64,000 bases of DNA, from contig CM043942.1 of the NCBI GenBank assembly GCA_014529385.2, positions 54,994,647 to 55,058,646 of the forward strand. The letters run 5' to 3'. Each line of letters begins with the position of its first letter. Position 1 is the stretch's first letter. The position numbers were made by a program, and so were the translations under genes. Positions 1-12,517 of this stretch are shown one piece after another. Under the pieces are notes generated by a model that saw nothing but the letters and a program-made list of their open reading frames with translations, made no database searches and was not told the origin of the DNA. Source of the stretch: Adiantum capillus-veneris (taxonomy: Eukaryota; Streptophyta; Polypodiopsida; Polypodiales; Pteridaceae).

Positions 1-930
1 CTCTTTGATACTTTAGAGGCATTAGTTATGCTTTATGGAGCCCAGATATGGGGACATTTGATGGACCACAATAGCAGATCTGGTAGCACTGATGGGTGGA
101 GATGTATGGAGAGGCCTTTGGTTTCTATGATCTCTTGGATGAAAGAGTTAAGGCTTTAGTACCACATGAGATTATCAGAGCAGGGCTGGCTGCATCTTCA
201 CTTGTGGTCGAGGCACTCACCATATCAGTTTCTTTTTTGAACAATTTATGGGACCTCCCCAGACACATATATGCTCGTTTAGCTTTTGAGTCTTCCCGAT
301 AGCTAGCATTGCAGGGGGATACTACTCATTGGTATGGAAAGATAACATCATGGTTTTAGTTGCACGGTTTCAATATGGATAGATTGCCTAGTATTCTTTG
401 GATGGTGCACCCTCTATGTCTATTACGGGCAGAAAGATTGCCAGACTCATTCGTCCATCAGGATGACCTATCTCAGCTCGATGCCAGGAGGACTTGGATT
501 TAGCCGACACGAGAGTGGGCATGAAGATGGCTTTCTGTAGAGAGAATCTTCTCCATCTGACGGAGGACGGGTTTGTGACTAGACCTAGTTACATGGAAAC
601 ACATTTATCTCGGGGGATACGGTGCGCTATTGGTCACCTACGCACCTCTTCACATCAGCTTGAGGTCAAGACTCGCAAGTTTAGGGGATATCTACAGAGG
701 ATAGGATATGACAGCTATGCCATTTGGAGCTTGAGACAGAGCTACATTACATATGTCATTGTCTTGTATATCATGAGATACAGGGGCGATTTCATTGACT
801 TTGCTGCTTTGGAGATCAGGAGAGAGACAATCTCAAGGTAGATTACAAAATTCTTTAGATCACCTACTGGCAGACAGAGGGGCAGACCACACAACAGAGC
901 CCAGAGGCTACTGAGCTAGGGAGATCTAGA
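1..930 (+). pseudogene. LINE (non-LTR retrotransposon) ORF2 C-terminal remnant
   Basis: Conceptual translation begins with LFDTLEALVMLYGAQIWG, which matches the region just after the reverse transcriptase of plant LINEs. At 600-790 it reads RCAIGHLRTSSHQLEVKTRK followed by a degenerate zinc-knuckle-like tail, which is the usual LINE C-terminus. Several stops and frame changes lie between 170 and 490. The longest open piece is 494-841 (115 aa). The 5' part lies outside the window. No poly(A) tail or target duplication could be placed. Family assignment rests on remembered consensus; sequence 930-1214 shows nothing recognisable. Confidence 0.6.
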
Positions 931-1223
931 CGCCCACAATTGGGGGTACTTCACAACATTGACAGAGATTACAGTAGATGATATGGATCACTTTAGCTTG
1001 ATAGTAAAGGTACTTACCATGGCGGACATTGACAATATTCTATAGTGACCGATACAATACATCCTCGGACAGCGCCCGATGCTGGACATCCTCGGATAAT
1101 AGAGCCCAATGCCGGATATCCTCGAACATTGATGTTCATACACTTGGATTGTACTACCCTAAACAGTTGTGAACCATGATAATAGCTATTTAGCTTTTAT
1201 TTTTCTTTATTTCATTTTTATTT

Positions 1224-1719
1224 GGGAAAATTACCAAAATACCCCTCTAATTTGTGGAAATTCCGAAAATACCCCTCAAATTTCAAAAATTCCCAAAGTA
1301 CCCCCATAATTTGTCATAAATTTTCAAAATGCCCTTCAAATTTTCCAAATTCCCAAAATACCCCTGATTGTGAGAGTAAATTTCTTCAAAAACAAAAAAT
1401 TTGTAGCTTTTCATAAGAAGAGTGATTGTCTACCATACAAGATGCTAAAACAAAAAATTGAGTTGGTTATGTAGGCTTTGGAGATGAATTTCTTCAATAT
1501 TTTTAGACATAATTACCTTTTTTTTGGGAGGTGATTTGCAAAAAATTACATGCGCTTATAAGCACTCAAAAACCGATCTCAATTGTCAAACAAGAATAAA
1601 GATTAAAAAATCTTGAAGATCCAACGAAAATAGATACAAGGGTATTTTGGGAATTTTTGAAATTTGAGGGGTATATTGGGAATTTCCAAAAATTATAGGG
1701 GTATTTTGGTAATTTTCCC
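1224..1719. mobile_element. Mutator-type MITE with long terminal inverted repeats
   Basis: The ends are inverted copies of each other over roughly 85-90 bp. The left end starts GGGAAAATTACCAAAATACC and the right end is its reverse complement with a few mismatches. Flanking 9-bp direct repeats TTTTTATTT sit at 1215-1223 and 1720-1728. Long inverted repeats with a 9-bp target duplication are the signature of Mutator-like elements. There is no coding capacity in 496 bp, so it is non-autonomous. The T-rich duplication carries limited information, but both its length and position fit. The element lies about 95 bp upstream of the gene start at 1814. Confidence 0.75.
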
Positions 1720-1813
1720 TTTTTATTTTGTACCGAGACAGTTTGGTCTCTCACTCTCATAGAGATAGAGCGTGTTTAGGGATTAGGGTTTGAGCCAGTT
1801 TTTCTGCAGGAGA

Positions 1814-2481
1814 ATGGCGTCTCGCAACGTTATCCGCCGCCTGGGGGCCCTGCTGCATCCTTCAAGAGGCTTCTGCCACAAGCAGGAGCTCGGTGATCAA
1901 TTGCATCCGCGATCATCCAGTCAACTGCTCGCGGCCTTGGAGCCGCATGTCACAAGTTCCGGGAAGGAACTTTTTCAAGGCCTCATGGACGTGTCCTGTT
2001 TAGAGAAGGAGGTCTGGAAACAGAAACAGAAAGAAATTGAATATCAAAAGGAGGCCATTGAGTATCAGAACAAGGAGATCGCATATTTGGAGGTATACCT
2101 CCTTAGATCCAAGGGTTTGAACAATACACGTGGGTTGTTCGAGAGAATGCAGGAGGTCCTTGCAACATATGCACGTGCTAAAGGAAACAAAGCTTCCATT
2201 TTGTGGGAAAAAATCCTCAAGTGGTCTCCGGACTTGGCTGCTTGCGTAGAGAAGCACACCAATATTCCACTGCAAGATGTGCGGAAGCAAGCAGCGCACT
2301 GCCATACTATATACAACATTCTTTTGCAGCACGTGCACGCAGGTAAAGAATTGGCTGAACTGCAGGCCGCCAATGGGAGAATTTATTTTCATAGAGGGCC
2401 TATGTCGCCTGAACAGGTCCAAATATTTCTCTATATTGGAAAGGCGGCGAAGTTTGGCATTGAAGAAGACCCGTCTACCAG
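1814..2481 (+). CDS. Host gene, first exon; predicted mitochondrial protein of unknown function
   Basis: The frame opens at the ATG at 1814. An upstream non-ATG extension to 1790 is possible but has no ATG. The first 25 or so residues (MASRNVIRRLGALLHPSRGF) are rich in Arg, Ser and Leu with no acidic residue, as in a mitochondrial presequence. Residues about 65-105 are Lys/Glu/Gln-rich (KQKQKEIEYQKEAIEYQNKE) and should form a coiled coil. The rest looks globular (about residues 110-220). A GT donor, CCAG/GTACAC, at 2481/2482 probably ends the exon in phase 2; read-through reaches a stop at 2524 after a low-complexity tail typical of intron. No family is recognised. Codon use and lack of stops differ from the decayed repeats around it, so I take it as a real host gene. 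Confidence 0.6.
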
Positions 2482-4110
2482 GTACACCTGCTACTCTTGT
2501 TGCTTTTATTTGTTTATTGTTTGAATGTTGCCTGTATTCATTTTATATATATTGATCGGACAGGCCGTGCTGAAGAGTTCAGATGTAGATCTGTTTGAAT
2601 GTGGTCATGGTACATATGATACTGTACATGAGACTATGGGCTCGCTGTAGAGTGATGAGGACTTTTTTTGGTTCTGATGATGTTCAGTGATGCGTAATGA
2701 TTTATGTTGAGGACAGGTAGTCCTCAGGGTACATTATGCAGGTTGTGTAGAGAGGATACAAAATGTAAAAGCCTGGTTGCAGGTGTTTACTGTTAATCCA
2801 ATGAGCTGTTTATTGTCTGAGTGCTTGAAGCTATATACCTGGATGGTTATATGGGACTCTATGCGTGTAGGGACTTACTTGCAGGCTGCTGTCTGCTCTC
2901 TAGGATATAGTTTCTCAATGCCTGATAACAAAGGCTGTTTATTTTAATTATGTGTTTAGTTCTTGTTGTTTTTAACCATGCCGGACTATGTACTGTTTGC
3001 TGAACACTTTGAGGGCATTATACGGAGGTGTATTATACGCATATGATTGTGAAAGTTGGTGTGTTGGTTTATGATCTTTTAGTGTGTATGGTAATAGGTT
3101 ATGTAGTCATACAAGGACACACACACATATGTATCTATACATATGTGACACTTTGAATCCCATTTTACCTCGAAAACTTCCTCTAGCTCAGTTGTGGTGT
3201 GTATGTATGAGGATTCAAATATGAAATTTGAGCTTGAATTTTGATTTTGATGCTCAAACAAGAGTTACTAGATTTCAAGTCTTCTTGTAAACAATTTCAA
3301 GGTTTGTCACTAACATCACATATTTTTCAACAAAAATAATTTCCTGCACCTATACAGCATGCACTAGATGTCTTGCAAGAGTCAAAATCCTCTTCATGCT
3401 TGTTTGGCGAGCTAACCATTCAGGTGTGTGTGGTTTGTTGAAACATCTGCCAACTAATACCATTATAAAGTAAGCTCTTGTTTACTCCCCCCTTTGTCCT
3501 CGTTTACTTTTCAGCATTCGACGTCCTCAGTCGCCCCTGCTTTTGTGCCCGCACTTCCTCATCCGTAAGTGACACTGAGGAAGTCAAGGGATCGACGATG
3601 GGAGTGTAATCCGCTGTTGATGCATCCCATCGGAAAAAAGAACAACCAGTATGACAGATAGGTTTGGTGTGAGCAAGTATGTGGCCCGGTTTAAAATACA
3701 TTACCGGTTTTTGGCAGACATTGGCCACTGTCACCAAGCTGCCTTAGGTTTATGGTTTTCATTTGAATGGAGGAGCTACATGAAGTTTTCATGGACCTGG
3801 GTAATTTGCTCGTAGCAGGTGCATGAAATGCTAATATCACTTCCTCCCATTCCAAGTGGGCTGTCTTCCCCGTCTGTTTGCACATCCACATTTATGTTTT
3901 TTGCACCATCACCTGATTCACCTGTTGTGACATGGAGGAGATAACTCGGGAGTGTCTTGAAAGGGGTTAGCAGGCCCTGCAGGCACTGGCAGAGAAGCTC
4001 TTTAGTCTTCCCTCCGCTGCCGAGAAGACCGGTCGCATTGTTCAACTCCCTTCACCTACAATTTGGCTACCTCGAGAGAAACGTATAAGTGACCCTGCTC
4101 ATTTGGCTTG
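2482..4110 (+). other. Probable intron and possible downstream exon of the host gene
   Basis: AT/TG-rich, stop-dense sequence follows the donor at 2482. Two short stretches could be exons: about 3515-3563, bounded by TTTTCAG and GTAAGT, and about 3973-4080, which follows GTTAG and reads QALQALAEKLFSLPSAAEK then a Pro/Trp-rich stretch. Neither can be tied to the first exon without transcript data. The remainder shows nothing recognisable. Confidence 0.25.
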
Positions 4111-4116
4111 TTTTGA

Positions 4117-4117
<1 letters not shown>

Positions 4118-4155
<38 letters not shown>
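4118..4155. repeat. (CT)n(CA)n microsatellite
   Basis: About nine CT units run directly into about ten CA units. Confidence 0.95.
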
Positions 4156-4290
4156 TATACACGCCTGCCCGTGCCCACTTGCAATTGTGTTTTGTGTGAA
4201 ACCCAGGTTCCTAAAATATGCACTTGGATGCTCACAATGAAACATATATGGTCATGGCTCTCTGTACATATGTACCATTATATTTGAATT

Positions 4291-4380
4291 CATACATACG
4301 TAGATCCGTGTACACATGTAAAAGACACATACATACGTAGATCCGTGTACACATGTAAAAGACACATACATACGTAGATA
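4291..4380. repeat. 37-bp tandem repeat, about 2.4 copies
   Basis: The unit starting CATACATACGTAGATCCGTG recurs at 4291, 4328 and 4365 with almost no divergence; the last copy changes after CGTAGATA. The surrounding 4160-4680 is low-complexity sequence rich in TGTATG and CACACATA. Confidence 0.9.
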
Positions 4381-5214
4381 TGTGTGTATGTGTGGATGTA
4401 TGCATTTTTCTATGTACCCAAACACATACACACATATGTGCATATATGTATCTGTGTGTATGTGCAAAATTTATGTGTATATTTTCTCTTTCTCACATAC
4501 ACGTGTTTGCGTAGGTACATTTACACATACATATATACACACATGTATTAATAACTACAGTTTAACTATTGCGTATATCAAATGCAGATATGTATATCTA
4601 TATATGCAATAGTGTATAGAAATATATGCATGCTTATTATCATAAGCTGTATTCGAACGTTTGTGTAGACACTCCCATATCCACATATGTATCTGTGCCT
4701 CCCGAACGAGTGTTTCATCTGTAGGCAGATGGGCCACCTAGCGAGGGCCTCTCCACGTTGGAGACCTTGACCCACAGCACAGACGCAGCCCCCTAGGGCT
4801 GAGCCGACCCCCCTCCTTATCTCGTGTTAGTGTTCATGCAAACTAGCCGGCCATCCATCAATGTAACTGTGCTAACCTTATCTAAAGTTTTGGTAATATA
4901 GATCAATAAGAAGAGGTGAGGGGTTAATCCTCACACTGAGCTCCATCAACACTATGTGCAATCATCTCCTTCCTCACCCGCACTTGCACTTTGCATGCAC
5001 CGTACATGCACTCACGATTGTTATCAGAGATTTGGTCTTCCTCCTCGCTTTCAAATGCGTGAAAATCCTCTTGGAGTGGGTAAGGTTCAATCATAGCTAA
5101 TCGGGATTAAGGTCTATCTAGAGCAAATTGACAGTCGACAGTACGTTGTGTAGCAAGTGAAGTAAAGCTTGGAGTACAATAATTTTGTGTAGGAATAGAT
5201 AGAAATCTCAGAGT

Positions 5215-5361
<147 letters not shown>

Positions 5362-6624
5362 GGAATTCATGTCCACATGCATGCAATTTTAGGTCAGATT
5401 TTGGTTTTGATTATTATTGTAGCTTCTTCGTCATGCTGGCCCAACAAGCATCTTGAGGTTTTAGCCCCCCCTTTCAAAGCCATTTATGCTCTTAGAATCT
5501 CAATTTGAGTAGCACACCAGAAGGTAGTTTTCAATTGACATTTTCAGCATTGGATACACATACACACACACTCCAATTTTTGGCTTCAACAACGAGTCCA
5601 AATTCTCACAGACACTCCGTAGAGAGCAAGACAAAGAGTTTCTCAGTAGGCGATAGGTTACAGATTACCATTAGTAGCAATTTTATGCATCTTTAAGAGC
5701 AATCTTTTGGATTGCCATATGTGCATTTTGTCCATGATGTATGTTCTCTATGGTACTGCTTATGCATAGCCATTCATGGCTTCGTAGAGACACCTCTTAG
5801 ATACATATTTACATGCAAAGGGATAGTCACATGCTCTTTTGACACAACAAATTTTTGAGAATCTTTGGTAGTGAAACAACCAGTACAGTTCTAATGGGAG
5901 TTTGGATGCACATGGTTTATGTGTGACTAGCACTTAAGAGTGCTTATGCTCTGTTGAGAGCATTTTACTCCCCATAGGGAAGTGAGTTTTGTGGTTTTTT
6001 CTTGCACGTTTGTTGGTGCCTATTTATGTGCATACAATACATTTGCATTGATTTCATGACATATGTACGTTGTGTTGTGGATACTTCCATTGTACCATAA
6101 TGGAGCCAATTTTGGCTTGTTTTGGCAGTCTTGATCATTTTTCAGACTTGGACTGGAAGAGCCCTTTTTGAGACTTTGGCTAGTCGTGTCTGTAGGACCT
6201 CCTTTTGTGAGGGTCATTTTACAAGGTTTTTTGTTACCAAGCATTGGGGGCTAGGTTACCCAGTGTGAGGTGGACCTCTATCTCTTCCACATCACAAGTG
6301 AATCAGTGATTGTTCGGCTTTCCCTTCACCTTCCATCTAATTGGTAGTGATTTTTCCAAGAATAGAGACACATAGGCCTAGCCACTCATTGCAATAAAAC
6401 TCTAAGCATCTATGAAAAAGGGGGGGCTCTCCATCATCCGTGCACACGAAGCCTCAATCTCTATTTCTATGGATGGCATCTCTCTGAATGAAATCACATG
6501 GATACAAAGCAAGGGAATCTCTCTGGTTGCAATCACTTATCCTTACTCTAGGTCCCCTTTTTTTCATCGTGTGTGTGAAGAATCAATCTCTATTTTCGAT
6601 GGATGGTTTCTCTTGGAAGGAAAT

Positions 6625-7145
6625 CACCTACACTTGCATCTTATAGGCATGTGGCATTATGCAAGATGCTAATGCTACCTGTCAAAATTAATGATGATAT
6701 TGTTTGCTAGGGGCTATTGCAAAGAAACTATGTTTTGGTACTGCCTAGGTCAACATGTTTGCCAAATATGGTGTACTTTAGAAAGCACAAAAAGTGCTCG
6801 AGGAGGTTCCTCTGAGGGGTTCTATCTTGACGCACACCAATTGCAAGATATTCCCAACAAGGGTATGACTCCTTTTAATAGATGCAAAACGAGGGCCGCC
6901 TCTCTAGTTGCAATCACCTATACATGCATCTTGAAGGGATGTGGTAGTATGCAAGATGTTGATTTGGGCAAAAGAATTGAGGATGATATTGTTAGTTAGG
7001 GGTTGTTGATAAAGAATGACGTGCTTGGAAATGCCTTGACTGACATGTATATTAAGTGTGGTAAACTTTAAAAATCACAACAAGTGCTTGAGGATCTTCT
7101 TATTTGGAACATCGTCTCTTGGAATGCAATGATTGCAGGATGCTG
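6625..7145 (+). pseudogene. Decayed plant PPR (pentatricopeptide repeat) gene fragment
   Basis: Two degenerate PPR-type units are visible. The second, about 6905-7145, reads ITYTCILKGCGSMQDVDLG, then NDVLGNALTDMYIKCGKL, then VSWNAMIAG, the standard order of a PPR protein motif set (residues of the P/L/S repeats). The first, about 6625-6830, gives similar fragments in shifting frames ending KAQKVLEEVPLRG. Multiple stops and frameshifts make it non-coding. Intact relatives are organelle RNA-processing proteins. The wording resembles fern PPR proteins, which supports the taxonomic guess. Further upstream at 6440-6560 a partial third repeat may exist. Confidence 0.6.
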
Positions 7146-7619
7146 TAGAAAGAGGAGGGGAGAAGAGGAGAAGTGTGTGTGTTAGGAGCAAGAGAAAGAA
7201 GGCATGGGGCCATCCAAGGAGGGGGGAGGCCTCATGTGTAGAGTTACGAATACGGCATGAGATTGATTTTTATTTTATTTTTTGGGGGGCGGGGGATATT
7301 CCTACCTATTGGACTTTTGTAAAGATAGAGCCTGTAGTAGGTGCACCATTAGTACGTCAGTAAGTTGCTCCAATTTTGAAGTGTATTAAATTAGGAGGGA
7401 TCTTAAAAGATACCCTCTTTGTGATCAAAGTGGAAAAGTAGAGATCTACCAGGTGTCATAGGCAGATGGCAAGCAACTTGTGGTAGGTGGACGGCGAGGG
7501 AAATTTTACAAAGGAGGCAGGTGGCAGGGCACAAGAGGACATAGCTGCCAGCAAAGGCGAGATAGCTACCACGTGACCAAATGTAGGTAGCGCGAGAGCA
7601 GACGGAGAGTTTTTAAGAG

Positions 7620-8004
7620 AAGAGTGTATTTTGGAAAGGGCGCTTGAAGATGACATATATATTCCTGAACCTTTCTCGAAGGAAGCATTAGAGCCATTGT
7701 AATGGACTCATATTCTAGAAACCTTAGATGTGTGTGCTATCTCAGATGGTCCCACAACAAAATTCTACGATAAGGATGGATATGATGTGGTTTTGTGTTT
7801 TATGGTCAATACAATCCTAGGAAAGGTTTCCTTAGAACATCCCAGGGGTGATAGATTGATCAAACAAGAGGTTGAAGAGTTTTATGACTCTTCGGAGCAT
7901 TTTGCACGAGAGGATGATGTAGACAATGAATGCTCTAATAACTTGAGTGACCAAGAAGAAACTATAGTAGACATCCGGTTTTACAATTTTTCAACCAAAA
8001 ACCT
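7620..8004 (+). pseudogene. Fragment of a C-type retroelement polyprotein (region after protease)
   Basis: The frame reads YIPEPFSKEALEPL, then ILETLDVCAISDGPTTKFY, then GYDVV and FYDSSEHF. The protein of element C at 35.2-35.5 kb has the same order (YIPEPFLEEELEPFGWEH, LDVCAVEDAPTTKF, FYDSEEHF), so they are homologous. One in-frame TAA interrupts the match after EALEPL. The fragment is truncated on both sides; its right end abuts the LTR of element A at about 8005. The function of this conserved segment is unknown. Sequence 7146-7619 shows nothing recognisable. Confidence 0.7.
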
Positions 8005-10600
8005 AAACGTCTACTTTGAAGATCCATTTTTTGTACTTATCGTAGATATGGTGATGCCATGGAATTATATGAGAGTCTTTATGAGTTTAGTTTGTGGCCT
8101 TTTTAGCTTGGTATGTTAGGCACATGTACATGTGCGTCAAGTCACTCAACTAGTAGGTCAGCCGTTATAGGGGCAAGTGTGCAGTTTGAAATTTTTTTTA
8201 TATGCCCCTAATCTATGTATATGAGATGTGAGTTTTAAGCAAGCACTGTGGTATCTTATTATCAAAATTTTGTAGTTTTTTTGTCGTTATAATTCTTTTG
8301 CCCTCAACTAACTTCTCTCTATGTAGTAGTGCTATATAGCCTGTTGTTTGCATCAATTTTTCACATAGTAATGCATAGATTCAAACATTGACATCTTAAA
8401 AAAATTTGTTGTAAAAAAATTAGAATTTTTTTTAACCTTGAAAGCATCCCTTTTGGATTTGTTCTTTAGAAGCTATAGTATGTTCCTTGCAGGGTACATG
8501 ATATGGTAGCCTGCATGCAATTTGATCTAGAGCAAGTTGTGAAAGCTTACATGCTTTGTGACATATGTAAAATTTGAAATTATGGTTTTTCAAAATGGAG
8601 AAGATCTTTTTTCAAGTGCATTGGTTGGTATGTGGTGTAAATCCATGCTAGGGCAGGTGCTTCTTCCTAGTTTCCATGGTGGTCTTCTAAATTGGCATGT
8701 GCTTGTAAATTCCCACGGGATCACTTGTCTTTGACTTGTGGTTTTGTGGAGTTATTTTGATATGGTTTGTGGTGATGAATTTGCATATTGAGGACTATTG
8801 GGATACATTGTTGTAGAGGTGCCCCTTGTTCTTGTTTTCTTAACAGTGTTTTGATGCCCTCCACCGCAAAATTCTTTCACGTGACCTTCAAGTTATAGGT
8901 TTTGATTGATGTGATAGCAGAATTTCCAATTTTTTATGGTAATGTAGGCGAGGATGTTGATGCATTCATTGAAAAGATGGAGTTTTCTTGTTTGATTACA
9001 AATCAAGAAGATCCATTGGTTATGCTGAATATATATATACTTTTTGCTTGAAAGAGAATGCAAGGACATGGTACAATGAATATAAATTGTAGTTGAAATC
9101 ATCTCGATCTCCATGGTGATGACTGACAATGCAATTAAGAAGGATTTTCTTGAGAGGTTTAAGAAGGTGAGGATCTAGAGAAGGTAGGTATTTGTGTCAA
9201 GAGCCTTATGCAAGGTGAACATGAAACAATGGATATGCATGTGAGGTAGTTTAATGAGTTATGGAGAAAATGTTGTAATGTTTTAAGAAATGAGTCCTCC
9301 TCTTATGCTTGAATTGACCATGTTTATGCTAATCTTAAGGGTTGATTTGAGATTCAAAGTTGAGCTAAAAAGGTGGCTTACATTTGAGGATGTAGTAAAG
9401 GTTGCAAAGCATGAGGAATGGACACTAGAGAGATTGAGAGGGCTTGGATTGCATGTGATGTGAAGCCAAAGGTTTCTCCATGCATTGATGTATATACAAA
9501 GAGAGCCTCTAATTCAATATTATATCATGGTGTTTGTCTTGCAAAAGAACAACAAGCATATAATGAGGAGAAAGATGATAAGAAGAATGTACAAATCATG
9601 TCATCCTTGTTGTCTTTTCCACTTAATGGTGCTTCACATGGCAAAGATGATGTTTCGATGGATGTGAAAATGAATGGAAAGGAAAAGAATGAAATTAGTG
9701 AAGTTCCAAAAAAGGATCATGATGAGAATCAAGATATGGATGCCATAAATGTCATGTCTACTATATGCACGTGCATTGGAAGAGGAGCTTGTATGATGCT
9801 AAAGTGGATATAGATTGCCCCTCTCCTTTATGTTTTAGTTGAAAAGGACTTGCACATCAACAAAGCTTTTCATGTGCAAGAGGATTATACCCAAGAAGAG
9901 GCTTCTCAAGTATATTGTATGGTTGGGTCTACGACAAAAAATGATGTTGCTATTGAACATGCTGTGGACCTTGGAATGAGGAGACTATCCATAAGTAATT
10001 TCATGATTCTATCTATGATGATGTAGGTAGCCATGCTGTCAATGATGAAGTGCATAAGATGGTTCTTGAGGCTATGTGGGAAGCCATGGAAATGTAATTT
10101 GATGCGTAATGATAATATGGTTCATGGTAACTTTCTAGATCCTCTTTTGCTAAGGAGATTAAGCTATGTGTAGAAGATGTCTTACCTTTAAGCTGGACAC
10201 TTTTGAAATGAATGATTTTTTTTTAATGGGTGAAGAATATGATTTGGTTATGCATAAGTATATGATGATGCTTGATGAAAAGGTTGATGCCATTTTTAAG
10301 GGGATGGTAAAGGATGATGTCCATGATATGATGAGTGAGGAGACTCTATATATGGTATTTGTGAATACTATTTTTTATTTCCAAGGGGAATAGATGGCAT
10401 ATATATTCCATGGTTTGATGTCGGAAACATTAACTTGGGTGCTTTAACTTTATGAAGTTGTAGCATGTGTTTTATGGCCATTTGATCTAGGTGACCATGA
10501 AATTGTTTGCTACTAATGAGCATGAATGTTCTAGTAGGCTTTGGGGTTGGCAAACTATGTTGCGTGCATTTTATATGCGAGCTTCTTTTTTTGTGCAGCC
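8005..10600 (+). mobile_element. Element A: very old, deleted Ty3/gypsy element of the E family
   Basis: A left LTR (about 8005-8853) matches the LTRs of element E in ordered blocks, including AGCTTG...GCACATGTACATG and the final TTTTGATGCCCTCCACCGC, which corresponds to E's primer-binding site. A decayed gag follows. The segment 10515-10575 matches the last bases of E before its 3' LTR (TTGGCAAACTATGTTGCGTG), so the right LTR began at about 10558 and only a stub remains. Between about 9900 and 10500 no pol is recognised. Divergence from E is far greater than between E's own LTRs, so A is much older. Confidence 0.65.
8895..9880 (+). pseudogene. gag remnant of element A
   Basis: The translation EFPIFYGN, then DAFIEKMEFSCLI and NQEDPLVML follows E's gag start (EFNGKS, AFIERMEFACLL, KEDLELVL). 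Near 9829-9873 a degenerate zinc knuckle is visible with the second Cys codon changed to TGA, spaced C-x2-stop-x4-H-x5-C. At least five stops or frameshifts occur. An open piece, 9418-9813 (131 aa), is the linker between capsid and zinc knuckle. Sense strand and order agree with an LTR element reading rightwards. Confidence 0.6.
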
Positions 10601-10621
10601 TACCTTGATTATAAACTTCGG

Positions 10622-10624
<3 letters not shown>

Positions 10625-10697
<73 letters not shown>
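10625..10697. repeat. (GA)n microsatellite
   Basis: About 36 uninterrupted GA units, starting next to the stub of element A's right LTR. Confidence 0.95.
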
Positions 10698-10698
<1 letters not shown>

Positions 10699-11044
10699 AG
10701 TCCCAAAATGGCACCTCATGCAAAGCTTGAAAAATGGCATCACTTTTTATTTAAGAGTGAAAGAGAGAAGTTTTGTTGATTCTTCAAAATGTGTAGCACC
10801 TATTGGATCAAACAAAAATAAATTCAATCAATAATAAGATGGCCATGCCTTTGAAAATCCAAGTCAAAGCTCTACCTCATGCGACACACTTGCTATTCTG
10901 TGCCCTCATCCCCACCTTGCACACACACAGGTGGAGAGGTGCCTCCCCCAAACCCTATCCTTGCAACCTCTTTGTCCCAAAACTCTTCCCTCGTGGAGAC
11001 ACATATTGTGCCCTCTCCTTGGCCCCACCTTGCACACACATAGT

Positions 11045-11054
<10 letters not shown>

Positions 11055-11102
<48 letters not shown>
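11055..11102. repeat. (GA)n microsatellite
   Basis: About 24 GA units preceded by a short CA run. The flanks 10700-12000 hold no recognisable gene. Confidence 0.95.
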
Positions 11103-11104
<2 letters not shown>

Positions 11105-12005
11105 TTAAGCATCGGGAATAGAAAAAGAGGCAAAGGCTTTGATCGGGCGAGAGGGAGAGAGAATCTACTAAAGTATCTTTGATTTTCTCTTTTTTTTGGT
11201 TGTGGTGCAAACATACTACAATCCACATATTCCTATTAGACAAATTTTTGGAGATTCAATTTGTGTGCAAGTCTTATTTTATTCAATCGCACTCTGTAGC
11301 AATGGCTCACAATTGAGCTCAAAACCTTGAATGTTAGACAAAGACACTAGCCTAAACCATTGTAGCGCAAGAGGGGCATGCCTAGTATATGAGCCTTGCA
11401 TGATTAAAAGAAATCACACTACACCTGCACCACCGCATGGCAGTCTCCTCATTCATGCAGCCTCCATGTTTGTGCAACCTCCTTTGCCACTTGCCTCCCT
11501 CACCAGGGCTACCACTTTTCATCACTTTGCCTTTTTCCATTTCATCCAAATGCATGTATCTTCCAAGATATTTCCTAATAAACCAATTCCCAAAATTTTA
11601 ACCACATAACTATGTGCTTTTTCATAAGCAAGTTAATAATGAGGATACAAGCTTGTCAATACCACTTTGTGATTAATACAAATTTACAATAGATATAGAT
11701 ACTTGGATTTGCTGATGTTAGATACACCTTACAACAAATCGACATGGTTAATGCTTGAGACTTGGAATGGTTAATCCTAGTCTTTACACTAGAGGTAAGA
11801 CTCTACTGCTACAAGTCATGACCACAATCACTTTGGAGGGATGTAGATGACCAACATTCTCCCAAAATGTTGATGATGATTAGGATGACAATTGGTAATG
11901 TATTTTCCCCTCTCACTCTAGCCCACCTTCTTCATTCCAACCACTACCTCTTCTTCTAATGACACTGATTGAATCATTCTCTGCTTGGCTCATAATAAGG
12001 TTCTT

Positions 12006-12009
<4 letters not shown>

Positions 12010-12070
<61 letters not shown>
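12010..12070. repeat. (CT)n microsatellite
   Basis: About 30 uninterrupted CT units. Confidence 0.95.
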
Positions 12071-12072
<2 letters not shown>

Positions 12073-12238
12073 GAAGAGTTTCAATCATAATAGATTGCAT
12101 AATATTAATAATGTCTCCCTACCTCTATATCATGCTTGTGTCACACTAGAGACAACTAGAGACTAGGGCATATCACCATCCTTTATTATATGGGGACAAC
12201 CTATGTGGAACCTTGGACATGCAAGAAAGAGGAGGAGT

Positions 12239-12378
12239 GCATAACTTGGTGGTTGTCAATAGTCCCATTGACAACACAATTATCTTGAAAAGACAAGAGA
12301 GGAGGAGGGCATAACTTGGTGGTTGTCAGTAGTGCCATTGACAACATACTTGAGTTTGAAAAGGCAAGAGAGGAGGAG
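12239..12378. repeat. 70-bp tandem duplication
   Basis: Two adjacent units start GCATAACTTGGTGGTTGTCA (12239 and 12309) and both end with AAGAGAGGAGGAGG; about ten differences separate them. Each unit contains the small inverted pair GTTGTCA...TGACAAC. Confidence 0.85.
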
Positions 12379-12517
12379 GAGAGGAGGAGATAGATGTTGT
12401 CAATAGGGTAGTGAAACAATGGGTACAATGGCTACACAAGATTCTATGCAGGGGTAGTTGCATCCATGTCATGGGACAACCATGGATGTTAACCCAAAAT
12501 GTCGGGAACTCAATTTT

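Noticed and set aside
3504-4045. Minus-strand frames with GCSFFRWDAS, resembling a GRF zinc finger
   Set aside because: The other zinc ligands and spacing are not convincing and the frame changes within 200 bp. The plus strand here may instead be exon of the 1814 gene.
4690-5035. Possible degenerate copia LTR end with a TTATCAGAGA primer-like motif at about 5020
   Set aside because: Only a partial match to the initiator tRNA primer site, with no partner LTR and no gag downstream.
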